DNA of 64,000 nucleotides, from NCBI GenBank assembly GCA_963921825.1, contig OY997588.1, positions 11,174,001-11,238,000 on the forward strand, given 5' to 3'. Below, piece by piece: positions 20,795 to 31,600 of this stretch. Numbering within the stretch: position 1 is the first letter of the stretch; each line of letters begins with the position of its first letter. The translations under genes were made by a program, and so were the position numbers. This DNA comes from Erodium maritimum (lineage: Eukaryota; Streptophyta; Magnoliopsida; Geraniales; Geraniaceae). The notes under the pieces were generated by a model. The model was not told the origin of the DNA. It was given only the letters and a program-made list of their open reading frames with translations, and did no database searches.

Positions 20795-22110
20795 TTTTTT
20801 TTGATCAGTGATGTTTTATATATCCCTGTCTGAATGACAGGTAGCCAGGAACGGCTCTAACGTGTCTTAAAAGGCTACAACGAAGGTTAAAACCTTAACA
20901 AAAGTAACACTACAGAGACCTATAAACTGAAAACCAAGAACAAAAACAAAAGACATAACAACTAGAGCACCAAAAATAGCCTTTGGAACCAAAGGAACGA
21001 ATGGAGCTCCTACAGCTCACGAAAGGGAACCTGCACCAAACCACAAAAGAATAGAGGAAAAAGCATGGAGGGCCGTCTTGGCTAACCCAAACTAAGCAAC
21101 CTAGCCCTTGGAGACCACAATTCCTGAGGCATGACAAAAACCGGATTTCTCTTTCAAGTACCTCCCATAACGAACTCCGCTTGTGATCAGAAGACTTAAG
21201 GGGGCGAAGAGTAGGCGTTGCAGCCTCCAACATCCGACTCTTCCTCAGAGTCCAACCCAGGATCACGATCCCCAGCAGCCACATACAATTCTGCATTCAG
21301 AGCCTCCAGTTCACGTTTGAATTGTTCACCAGATGACTTTGATTTGAAGCCCATGGCACTGCAATAGGCCCATGCCTTTTCAGCCGCATGAAGCTGTCCT
21401 TGGGCTCGCGATTCTGGGCTCGGCCCATACGTTTCATGAGCAATCGACTTATCACTCACGGTGGCTTGAGAATCGGCCTTGTCTCTTGCTTTTAGCTTCG
21501 TCTTCTTTTTCTGCTTCTTCGAAATCACAATACCTGACACAGTCTTCTCCGAATCCACACTAGTCTGAGTTTGTGGCACATCGGTAAAGTCCTCAGGTTG
21601 CTCAACAATAGGAAGCAGAAGCAAAGCTGATGACTCAGGGGGTAACATCCCAGTAGAGTCAAAACTCTCAGAAAGGTTGGCATTCACAGTGGATAGCCGG
21701 TTGCCTTCTGCTTCGGGATTCACTCCAGCCGAATGTTCAGGACTAAAAGACAGCCAGCTATCATCCGCCTTATCAATATTCGGGATTACCAGTGGTACCT
21801 GAAGATCATGAACTTCAGATACTTTGATGCTGCAAGTCTCGCCATCAAAGGACACTCGAACAAATTGCTCGGATTTTCTCTCAGAATAAATATGAATCAG
21901 AACATATGCTTCGTCTAAATCCAAACCCACAACCGATTCTGGGTGAACCATCACTACCTCCCCGAAAGCCCCTGCAACTTTCTCCAAATTCCTCTTTGTC
22001 CAGCATTGGATTGGAATTCCCTGGATCCGTAACCAGCGGAATGAGCCACCTTTTAGCAAGAGTGGTTCCTTGTCTAGGCTCATCGTTAGCCATTGGACTA
22101 ACCATGACTA
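20795..22110 (-). mobile_element. LINE copy carrying ORF1 and 3' tail, lacking ORF2
   Basis: Reading on the minus strand, an ORF of 295 aa (22083-21196) opens with a DUF4283-type segment, FRWLRIQGIPIQCWTKRNLE then GEVVMVHPESVVGLDLDEAYVLI. It continues into a low-complexity hydrophilic C-terminal region with a basic KKQKKKTKLK stretch and ends GCNAYSSPP. An N-terminal piece in another frame (22105-21881) indicates a frameshift near the start. Only about 400 bp of non-coding tail follow, ending ACTGATC plus an A-run (20802-20795). There is no endonuclease or reverse transcriptase between ORF1 and the tail. It is probably a non-autonomous or internally deleted L1 copy. Confidence 0.7.
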
Positions 22111-22630
22111 TTTACTCTCTACCATGCGTTCCTCAAAAGCTCTGTCATCACATATAAATTAATGATTAGAATTCGGTATTTATGAGGTGAGTACCCTAAA
22201 ACTTGAGATAGGACCACATCAAGGAGATCATGGTTTACAGAAGTGTTGAGTGGATGCTGACTAGGTAATTAATTATTATTTTGATGAATTTATTAAATTC
22301 ATATTTAAAACAATAAATACGAAATAAAATTGAATTTTTTAAATAAAATAAATCAACAAATAAATAAATGAATTAGAATGCAAAACTAATTAATAAATAA
22401 AATTAATTAACTAAAATGGTAAGTCGCATCGTCAAACTGCAAATGTTTTTTGGTACATCAAATTTATTAACTCATCTCACTACTCGTCGTCGTCTGAGCC
22501 ATGGTAAGTCGCGTCAAAGTGACCTCATATGTGCTCAATAAGGTCATGTTGGAGTTGTCGATGGGTCTCATCATTTATGACTATGATTCGAGTACACAAC
22601 GATGAGTGATTATAACGAAACAAATAGGTT
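22111..22630. other. AT-rich spacer, nothing recognised
   Basis: Low-complexity AAATAAAT-type sequence at about 22260-22420. No supported frame. Confidence 0.5.
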
Positions 22631-22632
22631 CT

Positions 22633-22800
22633 CAGGGGAACACCGCAGTGGTCAAACTTTAACCTCTCATATTAGAGGTTATGAGTTCGATCCTATATAA
22701 ATAAGTGATGTTATCATCTAGATCAATGTTGTTGTTTGTAATGCGCGTTCATTAGATATGCATATCTCGTTGATATATAAAATTTGACATTATTTAAAAA
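22633..22800 (+). mobile_element. tRNA-derived SINE-like element
   Basis: An A-box-like CACCGCAGTGGTCAA (22641-22655) is followed at normal tRNA spacing by the B-box-like GAGTTCGATCC (22683-22693), with AACCTCTCATATTAGAGGTT between them forming a stem. The sequence does not fold on into a complete tRNA acceptor stem. It runs into an unrelated 3' body and ends near an A-rich stretch at about 22795. This is the layout of a plant SINE head. Ends are approximate and no flanking duplication was established. Confidence 0.5.
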
Positions 22801-22869
22801 AACAAATCAAATAGGTGTGTTGCCGAACATATGGTTGGAGATAAAAAAGGAATAAATAGTAACTTGATG

Positions 22870-23280
22870 AATATATGTGCAATATATTCTCATGATCGGT
22901 TAGGCGTTACAAATTAACGACCAACGAACATATATGTAATAAATATTAGTTAAATTAACGTCTATCGAATATATATATGTAATAATTGTTAGTTAAGTTT
23001 AAGGAGTATGTAATAACTATAAGTTGAATTATCGACCAACGATCATATCCGTAATAATTATTAGTCAAATTAACGACTAACGGATATATGTGTGTCATAA
23101 TTACTAGTTCACTTTAACGAACATAAATATAATAAGGATAAGTTAAATTAACGACTAACGACCATATAACGAATAACGAACATATCTGTAATAATTGTCG
23201 GTTAAATGAACAGCTAACAGCATGAGTGTAATATTATTATTATCTAAGTTAACCGCTAACGAACATTATATCTTCAATAT
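22870..23280 (+). repeat. degenerate tandem repeat array, units roughly 50-60 bp
   Basis: Recurring core: TTAAATTAACGACTAACG, then a few bases, then ATATNTGTAATAATTATTAG. About seven diverged units. AT-rich with no coding capacity. It lies in the 3' flank of the zinc-finger gene. Confidence 0.75.
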
Positions 23281-23652
23281 TTGAATAACGAAATCATATC
23301 AACTTAATTTCCTCTTCTCATATGGTCTACAAATTTAAAAAATACTTGCAATTTCTCTTATGGTAACCAGTAAAAAGAACCCAAAATGCAGATTATAACA
23401 GTTGTTGATGAAATTGCAAAACTTGTAACCATTCGATTTATTTATAATCATGCAAATAACAAAGAGAAGGAGCAATGGATGATATCGAGAAGAAATTGAA
23501 AATTATGAAGAGATGTATAAGAAGAATAGAGAGTAGATGAAATTGAACACTAATTAAAAGCATAATGAAAATAGAGAGAAGTGAAATTGATGACACTAAT
23601 TATTGCTACACTACGATTTTCAACTCCATGCATGCACCGCCCATATCGATCC

Positions 23653-24249
23653 CTACTTGTCCTCCGCGTCGTCGTCGTCCTCCGGCGCCGGCATGTTGAG
23701 GTCGAACGTCCTCTGCCGCTTCGGCCACGGCGTGCCCTCCTCCTCCGCCGGCGCCTCCATCGGATCGTTGAGATCGAAGTCCGCTAGGGTTCCCGATCGG
23801 GTCACCATCCCGATATTATCATCGGTTACACTCTCATCCTTTTCCGGATCCCCGATCGGGTTCTCCGGCGGGTCGGGCGACCCGGTCGGGGTGAACACCG
23901 GCGGGGGCTTCACCCCGCGCCACGACCTCTCCGGGTGGCTCCGCATGTGACCGAACAGCGCCTTCCACGACGGGAACACCTTGCTGCACACGTCGCACGG
24001 CGGAGGAGTCTCCGGCGCGTCGAAAACCGCCGCCGATCTCGGACGCCCGCCGGGATCGCTCTTTTTCTTGGGCTTGCTGCTACTGCCCTCTTCGCCGCCT
24101 TTTTGCGGTGTCCGGGCAGTCTTGGCTACACTCCTCTCGGCCCCGGGATCGGACTGGGGCGGTGGCGGTGGTGATGGGTTTTGATCGCCGTCGTTGTGGA
24201 CACTTTCACTCCCATCGTTGTTCCCGTCCCCGGCGCCGGAGGAAGACAT
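23653..24249 (-). CDS. single C2H2 zinc-finger protein with two EAR repression motifs
   Basis: An intronless 198-aa ORF of high GC content. One plant-type C2H2 finger, CDVCSKVFPSWKALFGHMRSH, lies at about residues 85-105, followed by PERSWRGVKPP. Before it is a Ser/Gly/Pro-rich acidic stretch and a basic patch, KPKKKSDPGGRPR, a likely nuclear localisation signal. After it are two DLN-type EAR motifs, ADFDLNDP and TFDLNMPAPE, near residues 158 and 181. In plant regulators such motifs recruit TOPLESS-type corepressors. The tail is acidic (EDDDDAEDK). The finger lacks the canonical QALGGH and reads KALFGH instead, as in a known subgroup of plant C2H2 proteins. I infer a nuclear transcriptional repressor; target genes are unknown. 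A TATA box lies about 85 nt upstream of the ATG. Confidence 0.88.
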   Translation of the reverse strand: MSSSGAGDGNNDGSESVHNDGDQNPSPPPPPQSDPGAERSVAKTARTPQKGGEEGSSSKPKKKSDPGGRPRSAAVFDAPETPPPCDVCSKVFPSWKALFGHMRSHPERSWRGVKPPPVFTPTGSPDPPENPIGDPEKDESVTDDNIGMVTRSGTLADFDLNDPMEAPAEEEGTPWPKRQRTFDLNMPAPEDDDDAEDK

Positions 24250-24330
24250 TTTTGGAGAGGTAGGGTTTTGGTTTTTATTTTTTGTTTTTAATTTAAAACA
24301 AGTGATGTTTCGGACAGCAACTGAGGGAGG

Positions 24331-24337
24331 TTTTATA
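24331..24337 (-). promoter_or_regulatory. probable TATA box of the zinc-finger gene
   Basis: Minus strand reads CTCTATAAAACC about 85 nt upstream of the ATG at 24249. This implies a short A-rich leader of about 55 nt. Confidence 0.6.
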
Positions 24338-25380
24338 GAGGGTGACGACTGGTCGGAGAAATTTTCAGCCGGCGGTTATGCTCGGCTAACCGTTTCATTA
24401 CTTGTTTCAGTCAAAATGATACGTTGATTGGTTGTAGACCGGTGTCATTTTCCATACACTATTGATACGACTTGTCGTTTTGATGTGTTTCCCGAACAAC
24501 AAGTGAATTGCAACTTACGACCTGTCGTTCACGCTTCATTTTGTATACGCTGTTTGTTTCACGTGAAGGTTAAGTCTCAAAAAAAAGATGCGTTTGGAAG
24601 TATTTGATAAATCTGATGAAATTTGGAAAACAACTCATTAGTCAACAAAAAAACAGAAAAAAGAAATTATTTTTTAAGGGAAATGAATTTTCTATATTAT
24701 TTCCCAAATCCATTCATAGCAGCAGTTACTTTCGCTGGCACTTTCCTCGGCCATATCTCGCTATTTGCTGGTGATTATTTGAATTTTTGGGGCAAGATGA
24801 AATGAATTTTTGTTGTTTAAAGGAAGCTAATTAACTCTTTTCCAAATAAAATTTCATCATTTTGAGACATAAATTTACATCGTTATTATTCACGTGAGGA
24901 CTAAAAAAATCGTTCTAGTGCTGCACTTTTTTTTTCCTAATCCCAAAATAGCAGCAAGTAGAAGCTCAGCTGCTCAGGCTATAGATGATGCAGTTGTGAT
25001 CATGCTAAGTCAGGCGAAGCCAGTTGGAACCCGAGTTTAAACTAATTATACCCAATAAGAGCTGCACAATGAGTTTAGCTCTTAATTATACTGATCAATG
25101 TCCATAACGTTCTCTTCACCCCTGAAATTGTGAATGAGTTGAAAAGATGACAGAAAAGTTCAACAGATGTAACCATCTTTGTTACCTACAAAATGTTAAA
25201 CGTCCAAGGCTCTTTTAAGCTCATTTTAGTACCCAATAGCTTCAAAAAGCCATAGATCCAAAATGGGTGCACCGAAGATACCAGTGTTAAGCAACAATTA
25301 CATTTATAACAAATGCAAAAGAAACATGGTTCATCAACTTTTGTACTTTCAAACTTTTAACTTGTGAATGACAAATTTGA
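24338..25380. other. intergenic region, zinc-finger promoter side and DSK2 3' flank
   Basis: No supported frame, RNA gene or repeat family was found. Confidence 0.5.
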
Positions 25381-25458
25381 CCCAAAAAAATGTCATATCT
25401 GACGTCAATGAGAATTGGCCCACAATCTGCACGGAAAATCCTAAATTATGTGCCAGGC

Positions 25459-25475
25459 ACACACACACACACACA
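25459..25475. repeat. (AC)n microsatellite
   Basis: About eight AC units, in or near the DSK2 3' untranslated region. Confidence 0.9.
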
Positions 25476-25634
25476 AGAGCCATCCAGAGAGAGATCTCCG
25501 CACACAGAACAGAAGAGCCCACTCAAGTATGTTGTTCATAGTCAGACTTAAATTCATACCCAGTACAGGGCATGAGTATATATGGTTCCAGTCCAAACTG
25601 ATCACAGACCATTGTTCGGGTAGAATAATAGATA

Positions 25635-28600
25635 CTAGTGACCAGAGTTCCCCAACAGCCGCTCAACAGCAGCATGGACATTGCCTGCAGTTGCCATCAG
25701 TGCCCGAATATTCTCTTGTGTGTCGAAGAAGCCCATTTCCTGAAGCTGTGACAGCTGGGTTGCGTAGAGCTGCTCCGGTGGCACTGAAAAGATGGAATGA
25801 AAAGTGAGTGCAAAGAAAACAGAAATTGTGTGAGTTTGTGTGTGGTATACTGGCATGGAAGTTAAGAAGCTAAAATAACCATCTGATCTCTGAGGAACAG
25901 CCAAGCTACCAGCCCCAAGTCCGCCAAACATGTTCATCATCATCTCCAGGCTCATGTTGTTGACTCCTCCTGCCAGTATAAACACATGCATCAATAAACC
26001 ACCTGTCACCCAAACAATGTTCTATACCTAAAGTGAGGCATACACTAGTAGTATAATGCTCACTGTGGACAGTGAAAAAAATAAATGAGTGCACAACTAT
26101 TAAAGAGTTATAATACGATTTTTTTGCCTTAGTAGAAGCATAGTTTTGTCTTTTAGTTAGACCATGAGGTATCCTGATTCCTGAGTGGTTCTGCAGATGA
26201 CACATTTAAGCCCTTAATCCACACTCAGGCAATGTAGTTGCTTTATAGTAATACTGAAAGCAACTTATCATGAAAGATTGGACCCATAAGATCAGCCTTA
26301 CAGGATCCAGTTTCCACAGTGAATTCTCAACACACCAATCAAGAGCCGGCATGCTAAACATGGTGAGTATACATAAGGGAATGAATAGCCCTATGCAAGG
26401 TGCCCAACCAGTTTAGTAATATAAGTACACATCTGTTCATGGGCACTGTTCACCATTGATGTTCACGTGCTAACGATCAGTTTCTTTCCATCTTTGTTCT
26501 TCTGATTTTAGGGTTCTGGTGGTTTTCCTGAAAATCACATTCTCGTACGACCATAAAATTAGCATGGTTCACACCATCTTCGTGCTTACTTGAAGATGTT
26601 TTGCCCGGGCTTATACGACATAGTTGTTTGAAATTGTTATGTGTTGTCGTCATGCAACTAGTTGCTTGAAGATTAATGCACCGTCATTATATGACGTATT
26701 TGCTTGAAGATGTTTGCATTGTCACTTACATGACGTAGTTGCTTGAAATTGTTCCGCACCTTAAAGATTGTGCAAATGACCCGCGGTTCCGAATCCGCCC
26801 GCAAATCCGCCCCATGATTTTGCCTCACCCGCAGGATTTTGGATACGGGTTTAAAAAGTTCAAGTCTGCATGAGTTCGGGTGGATGTCGGATCAGATACA
26901 GATAAACCGCGGATTATCCGATCGGTTCAAATATACATTACATACTATATTCTTTTAATCTCTACCGTTGATCCAACTTAATATTTTGAATCTACGTCTA
27001 AGATTTTTACATGCGGATAGACAACCACCCCACTTCTCAACCTTATTTGTTCCTTAATACCTTATCGCTCAACCTCCCACGTTCTGTCTGTCCCCTCATG
27101 GCGAGCCTTAGCCGCCCTTCTTATTGAAAAACCCAAGCCCTCACTTCACTTCTCTCACTGCGAAACCTCATCTCACCTCACTTTCCCTCTCTCATGACTC
27201 ATATTGCTTACCTTTTAACGGTAAAGGTAGTTGTCCTTCCTCTCGTGGTGTCTCCGATCCTGATATCTCCCGGTGTCTCATATCTCAACCTCGTATTCGT
27301 CCCCAAAGTCTCGGCTCTCTCACCTCTCAGCGGACCAACCTTTGACTCTTCCAAGCGGGAAGAGCTATAGTTGCACTCGCTTCTTCCTCGTCCAGCCCCT
27401 CACGACCTCGACTCGTCAGCGTGATTCATAACTTCCGACAAGCACGACAACTATGGAGGAGCTGATTTGATAATTGTTATGACTGTTGATGTCCATAAGA
27501 ACTGATATTACTTCCATTTGATGAGTGTAGCAATGCTGCATATTCCAGATTTATGCTTCAGATTTGATGAATTCTGTTACATATTTGGTTAGGAGAGTAA
27601 TGGTTTTTAAGGTTTGAAAATGTGCGGATTTCGTGGGTTCAGACCCGATCGAATGGGTCCATACCCAGTTTTTGATCCGATGGGCGGATTTAGTCTTGAG
27701 TATAACCGATCTGCAATTGTACGAGAGGATTCAAAGATGTGTGTGTCGGGTCGAATACCCGCTCGTGCACACCCCTATATGCATTGTTGTTATGCGGCGT
27801 AGTTGCTTGAAGTGGTTTCACATTATCATTGTGTGACTTGTGTGATGTTTTGCACTTATGTGATGTAATTAATTTGCTCAAAGTTGAATCGTGCGTCTAC
27901 AAAATCAAGGTATGAGTTAATGGCTCCATATTTTATTACTTTTTAAAGTCGTTGTTGGGTAGTATCTCATTAGTCACCTTCACTTTATATTAATTTTGTT
28001 TAAGCCCATAAGTAGATGTCCAATTCTATTATGGCCCATATGCATATGCCCAAATTTGTTAAAGTACACATGTAGATGTCCATTCCTACACTTGTGTGTT
28101 GACTTATTACAAAAATGTTAGTTCTTTGGCAACTACAACCCAGTTGTGACACAACAACATGGAGCTGGAATTTGAAATTTATTCTTAACCCACATGTTAA
28201 GACTCGATATCTTTCTTGTACGAGAGAGGGAGTGTTAGAGTTTAGTTTATTTCCCGTTACAAGTACTTCATATTCCTAGTTTCCTATTTCCATGTTGCTT
28301 AGCATTATTGTATTTACCAATTAGTATGGAGTTAATCCTTCTATAAAGGGATGCTCTAACAGTATTGAACAACAAGAATTATCAATAGAAGTATAAAACG
28401 TTGAATTTAGCAAAAACTAATTAACATGATTGTAAAGACACATTTCCTGATAATAGAGAGAACGATTGAAGTTTGGTATAAAATTGATTACCTGCGCCTC
28501 CAATAGGTTGACCAGGTTCCCTGTAAGAGAACAACGATTTAAGAGACAACAAACAGCAAAAACCACTAATGATATCTCATTAAAAGAATGAAGCTAGTAC

Positions 28601-31600
28601 AACCACGAAATATTGACTCCATACTAGTAAACCATTCGGATACTGTATGAATACTTGAAACAAGAAGTTTTTGGATTACTAGTGAAGCTCAGCAAGGTAA
28701 CTTGCATATAAATCACATCAAAATATACCATAAATGTTTTTATTATCTTATTTACTCCTTGAACCTTTTTATCATAAATATTTAGTATTATATGGCTTGG
28801 GGTAGTTATGGATATGATACAAACAGTTTAGAATGTTCAATTAATGTTTTAACAGAGTGCATAACACTACAAAAAAATATGTCATCAATATCAACATCTG
28901 GACACATGAATTACTTGCCAAGCTGCAGAATATTTCTCTTGGGTTAAAGGATGCCACCTCAAATATATGAAATGATCGTATCAATCTCAGTTTAAAATGA
29001 TAAAAATTAATGTGAACCCATGCATCAAAACCTTGATTATAACCCCCAAAGTTATTCCCATGTTGGTAAGTGACACTCACCATGCACTTAATGTCGCCGG
29101 AGACCCCATTTGATAACTAATCCACATTAAGTTTGGCTCATTAATTAATAACCAACACACTAATTGAATATTAAATGAGCAAAGCATACTAATAAAAAAT
29201 AAGGAAATTTCTTGTTTAACAAATGTTAAAGAACAATCAATACACTAAACCGTAGGACAAAGACATCTCAGTGACCCAGCTTCAAATATAAGTTAATACC
29301 CAATCCTAGCATGTAAATTACAATCACATTATATGGTATGTGACATTAACCCGAAAGACAGGTGCAACTGATCCAAAATATAATTATGGTAAATCACATT
29401 TATTTTGGCAATAGGAATGCTATATGATCATGCTTAAAGTTCAAGGTGAATAGTGAATAGAGCTTCCTCTGACCAACCAAACTAGTAGCAAAAATTATGA
29501 AATATCTTACTGGTTTGGCTGTTGTCGGCCTAGTTGAGACATAAGAGATTGCTGAAAAGTCAAGAGTTGCTGCAAGAGAAAAAGAGATGGAAGAGTGAGT
29601 ATTAACATATTAGATATAGTACATAACTCAATAAATCAACATCAATCCTAACTACATGAAAAAACAATTAATTTACAGCTGGCAACTTAGATGAACACAA
29701 TCCACTACTCATCTAAAACTCAATACCACCTATTCACATATATTTGTATGTGTCGCCGTTAAGTGCATGTACTAAGAATGGAGACAGAGAGAGAGAGAGA
29801 GCAGAGCAGAACTGTTCATAGACACAAACACAGAGACATGAGTAGCTTATAAACCTGCATTGTATCAGGAGAAGTCAACTGACGAAGAAACTCCGGGTTT
29901 TGCATCATTTCTCCTAATTGAGGATTGGAATCAAGCATACTCCGCATTTGAGGGTTCATACCAAGAATCTATCCATCGAATGATGTTAAAAAGAAAAAAC
30001 TTCATATTAAACACTTCTCCAATTGCCAAATAAGTTAATAAGAAAAGCATGGTAAAGTGATACCTGATTAACATACTGAGGATTAGAGAGAAGACTCTGC
30101 ATCATTTCTGAAACAGCTGGGTTTTGCATAAACTGATTCAATGAGCTTGGATCCTGCTGCATAGGACCCAACATGCCTTCAAAGCCTGTGAGACCAAGTC
30201 CGCCTAAGCCAGCAGGTGTTTGTGGCCTACCTTCCCCAAGAGGATTTGACCTCGTAGTGTTAGGTTGGGCACCTCCAGCTGTTTGATCAAACTCAGTTAA
30301 CATTTTATTGCCCATTATGTTTGACACTTCTAAGTAACATATTCAAACAACTGAAACTGATAACAATTCCGACCAAAGGAATATACAGAGTTGGTAAGAC
30401 AAAATCACAATGGTTTTAGAAACATCTTCCAGGTACAACCGAGACTGGTAGTCAACATTATCAATTTTTATTACTATTTTCATTTTTCAAGTATTTCATG
30501 CCATGTAACAGCTATGTTTTGGATATGCTGATACATATGGGGCAGAATCTGTTGGAGGGAAAACCCTACAGAACAATTAAACTGACGCTCCATCTATCAC
30601 AATGATTTTGCGTGTAAGGTTTTAATGAGTTGATTTACTTGAGATAGTTTCATTTTCACTGCAAAGCTTCAGTTTGGAGTTAACAGTACAACAAGCAGGT
30701 ATTCCTCTTGGCTTTCAAGACAATTATCAACATTAGTTAAGCATCAAAGATGGTGCATAACACAAAATCAACAGGATGAAAGAAAATAAATACAATTAAG
30801 CTACTATTGTAGAAGACACCAGACGATAACTCCATAGATTAATGATGAAAATATCCTTACTAAGAAATCAAGTAAAAAATGACAACTCACCACCAGCAGG
30901 GGTCCAAGGATTCGGAAGTGGGTTAGTATTCGGAGCAGGAGAACCAGCAGCCCCTTGAAAACTTGAATTAGTTGATCCTTCTCTAGTTTGGCCCCCAACT
31001 TGGGATCCCGAAAGAGCTGCAAATGGATTTGAGTTATCATTTCCAGCATTTCCACCCATAGTTGTTGCATTCAAAAGAGGCTCTTGAACAGTTTCATACA
31101 TGCGCCTAAGCATGTTAAACCCCTCAGGAGAAGACTCGATGTTACTCATAGCTCTATCAGTATTTCGCATCATCTCACGCATGAGCTCAGGATTCCTAGC
31201 AGTTTCAAGAGTCTGGCGCAGTGTGTTGGGATCATTTAGTATGTGTCCTAGCTCAGGATTCCGATCAATGATTTCACGCATTTGAGGATTGTTCATAATC
31301 ATGTTCCGCATTATATCAGGATTATTCATTAGATTCTGAACAATAGGCATGTTCATTATTTCTCTCATCAAGTTTGGGTTCTGAGTCAACTGCTGCTGCA
31401 CCTGATCAAATTCCGGAAGTCCAGCCCCGAATAAGCCACCACTGCCACCTAACCCACCAGCACCAAGCCCAGGAAATAGTGAAGCTCCAAGATCAGATCC
31501 CCCCAGTGCCCCACCTTCATTCAAACCAGTACCTCTTGTATTACTTGGAGTGATATTTGGACCTCCAGGATTGGCTGCACCAGCACTGGTGTTGGCAGAT

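Noticed and set aside
21196-22083. 295-aa open frame as a host gene
   Set aside because: It has the DUF4283-type opening of LINE ORF1, a frameshift near the start and a LINE-like polyadenylated tail.
22633-22710. A functional tRNA gene
   Set aside because: A- and B-box-like sequences are present, but no complete acceptor stem or anticodon arm can be formed; a SINE head explains it better.
26041-26205. Continuation of the 99-aa frame past DSK2 exon 7
   Set aside because: It reads through the intron; the spliced model with exon 7 at 25969-25880 gives the conserved protein.
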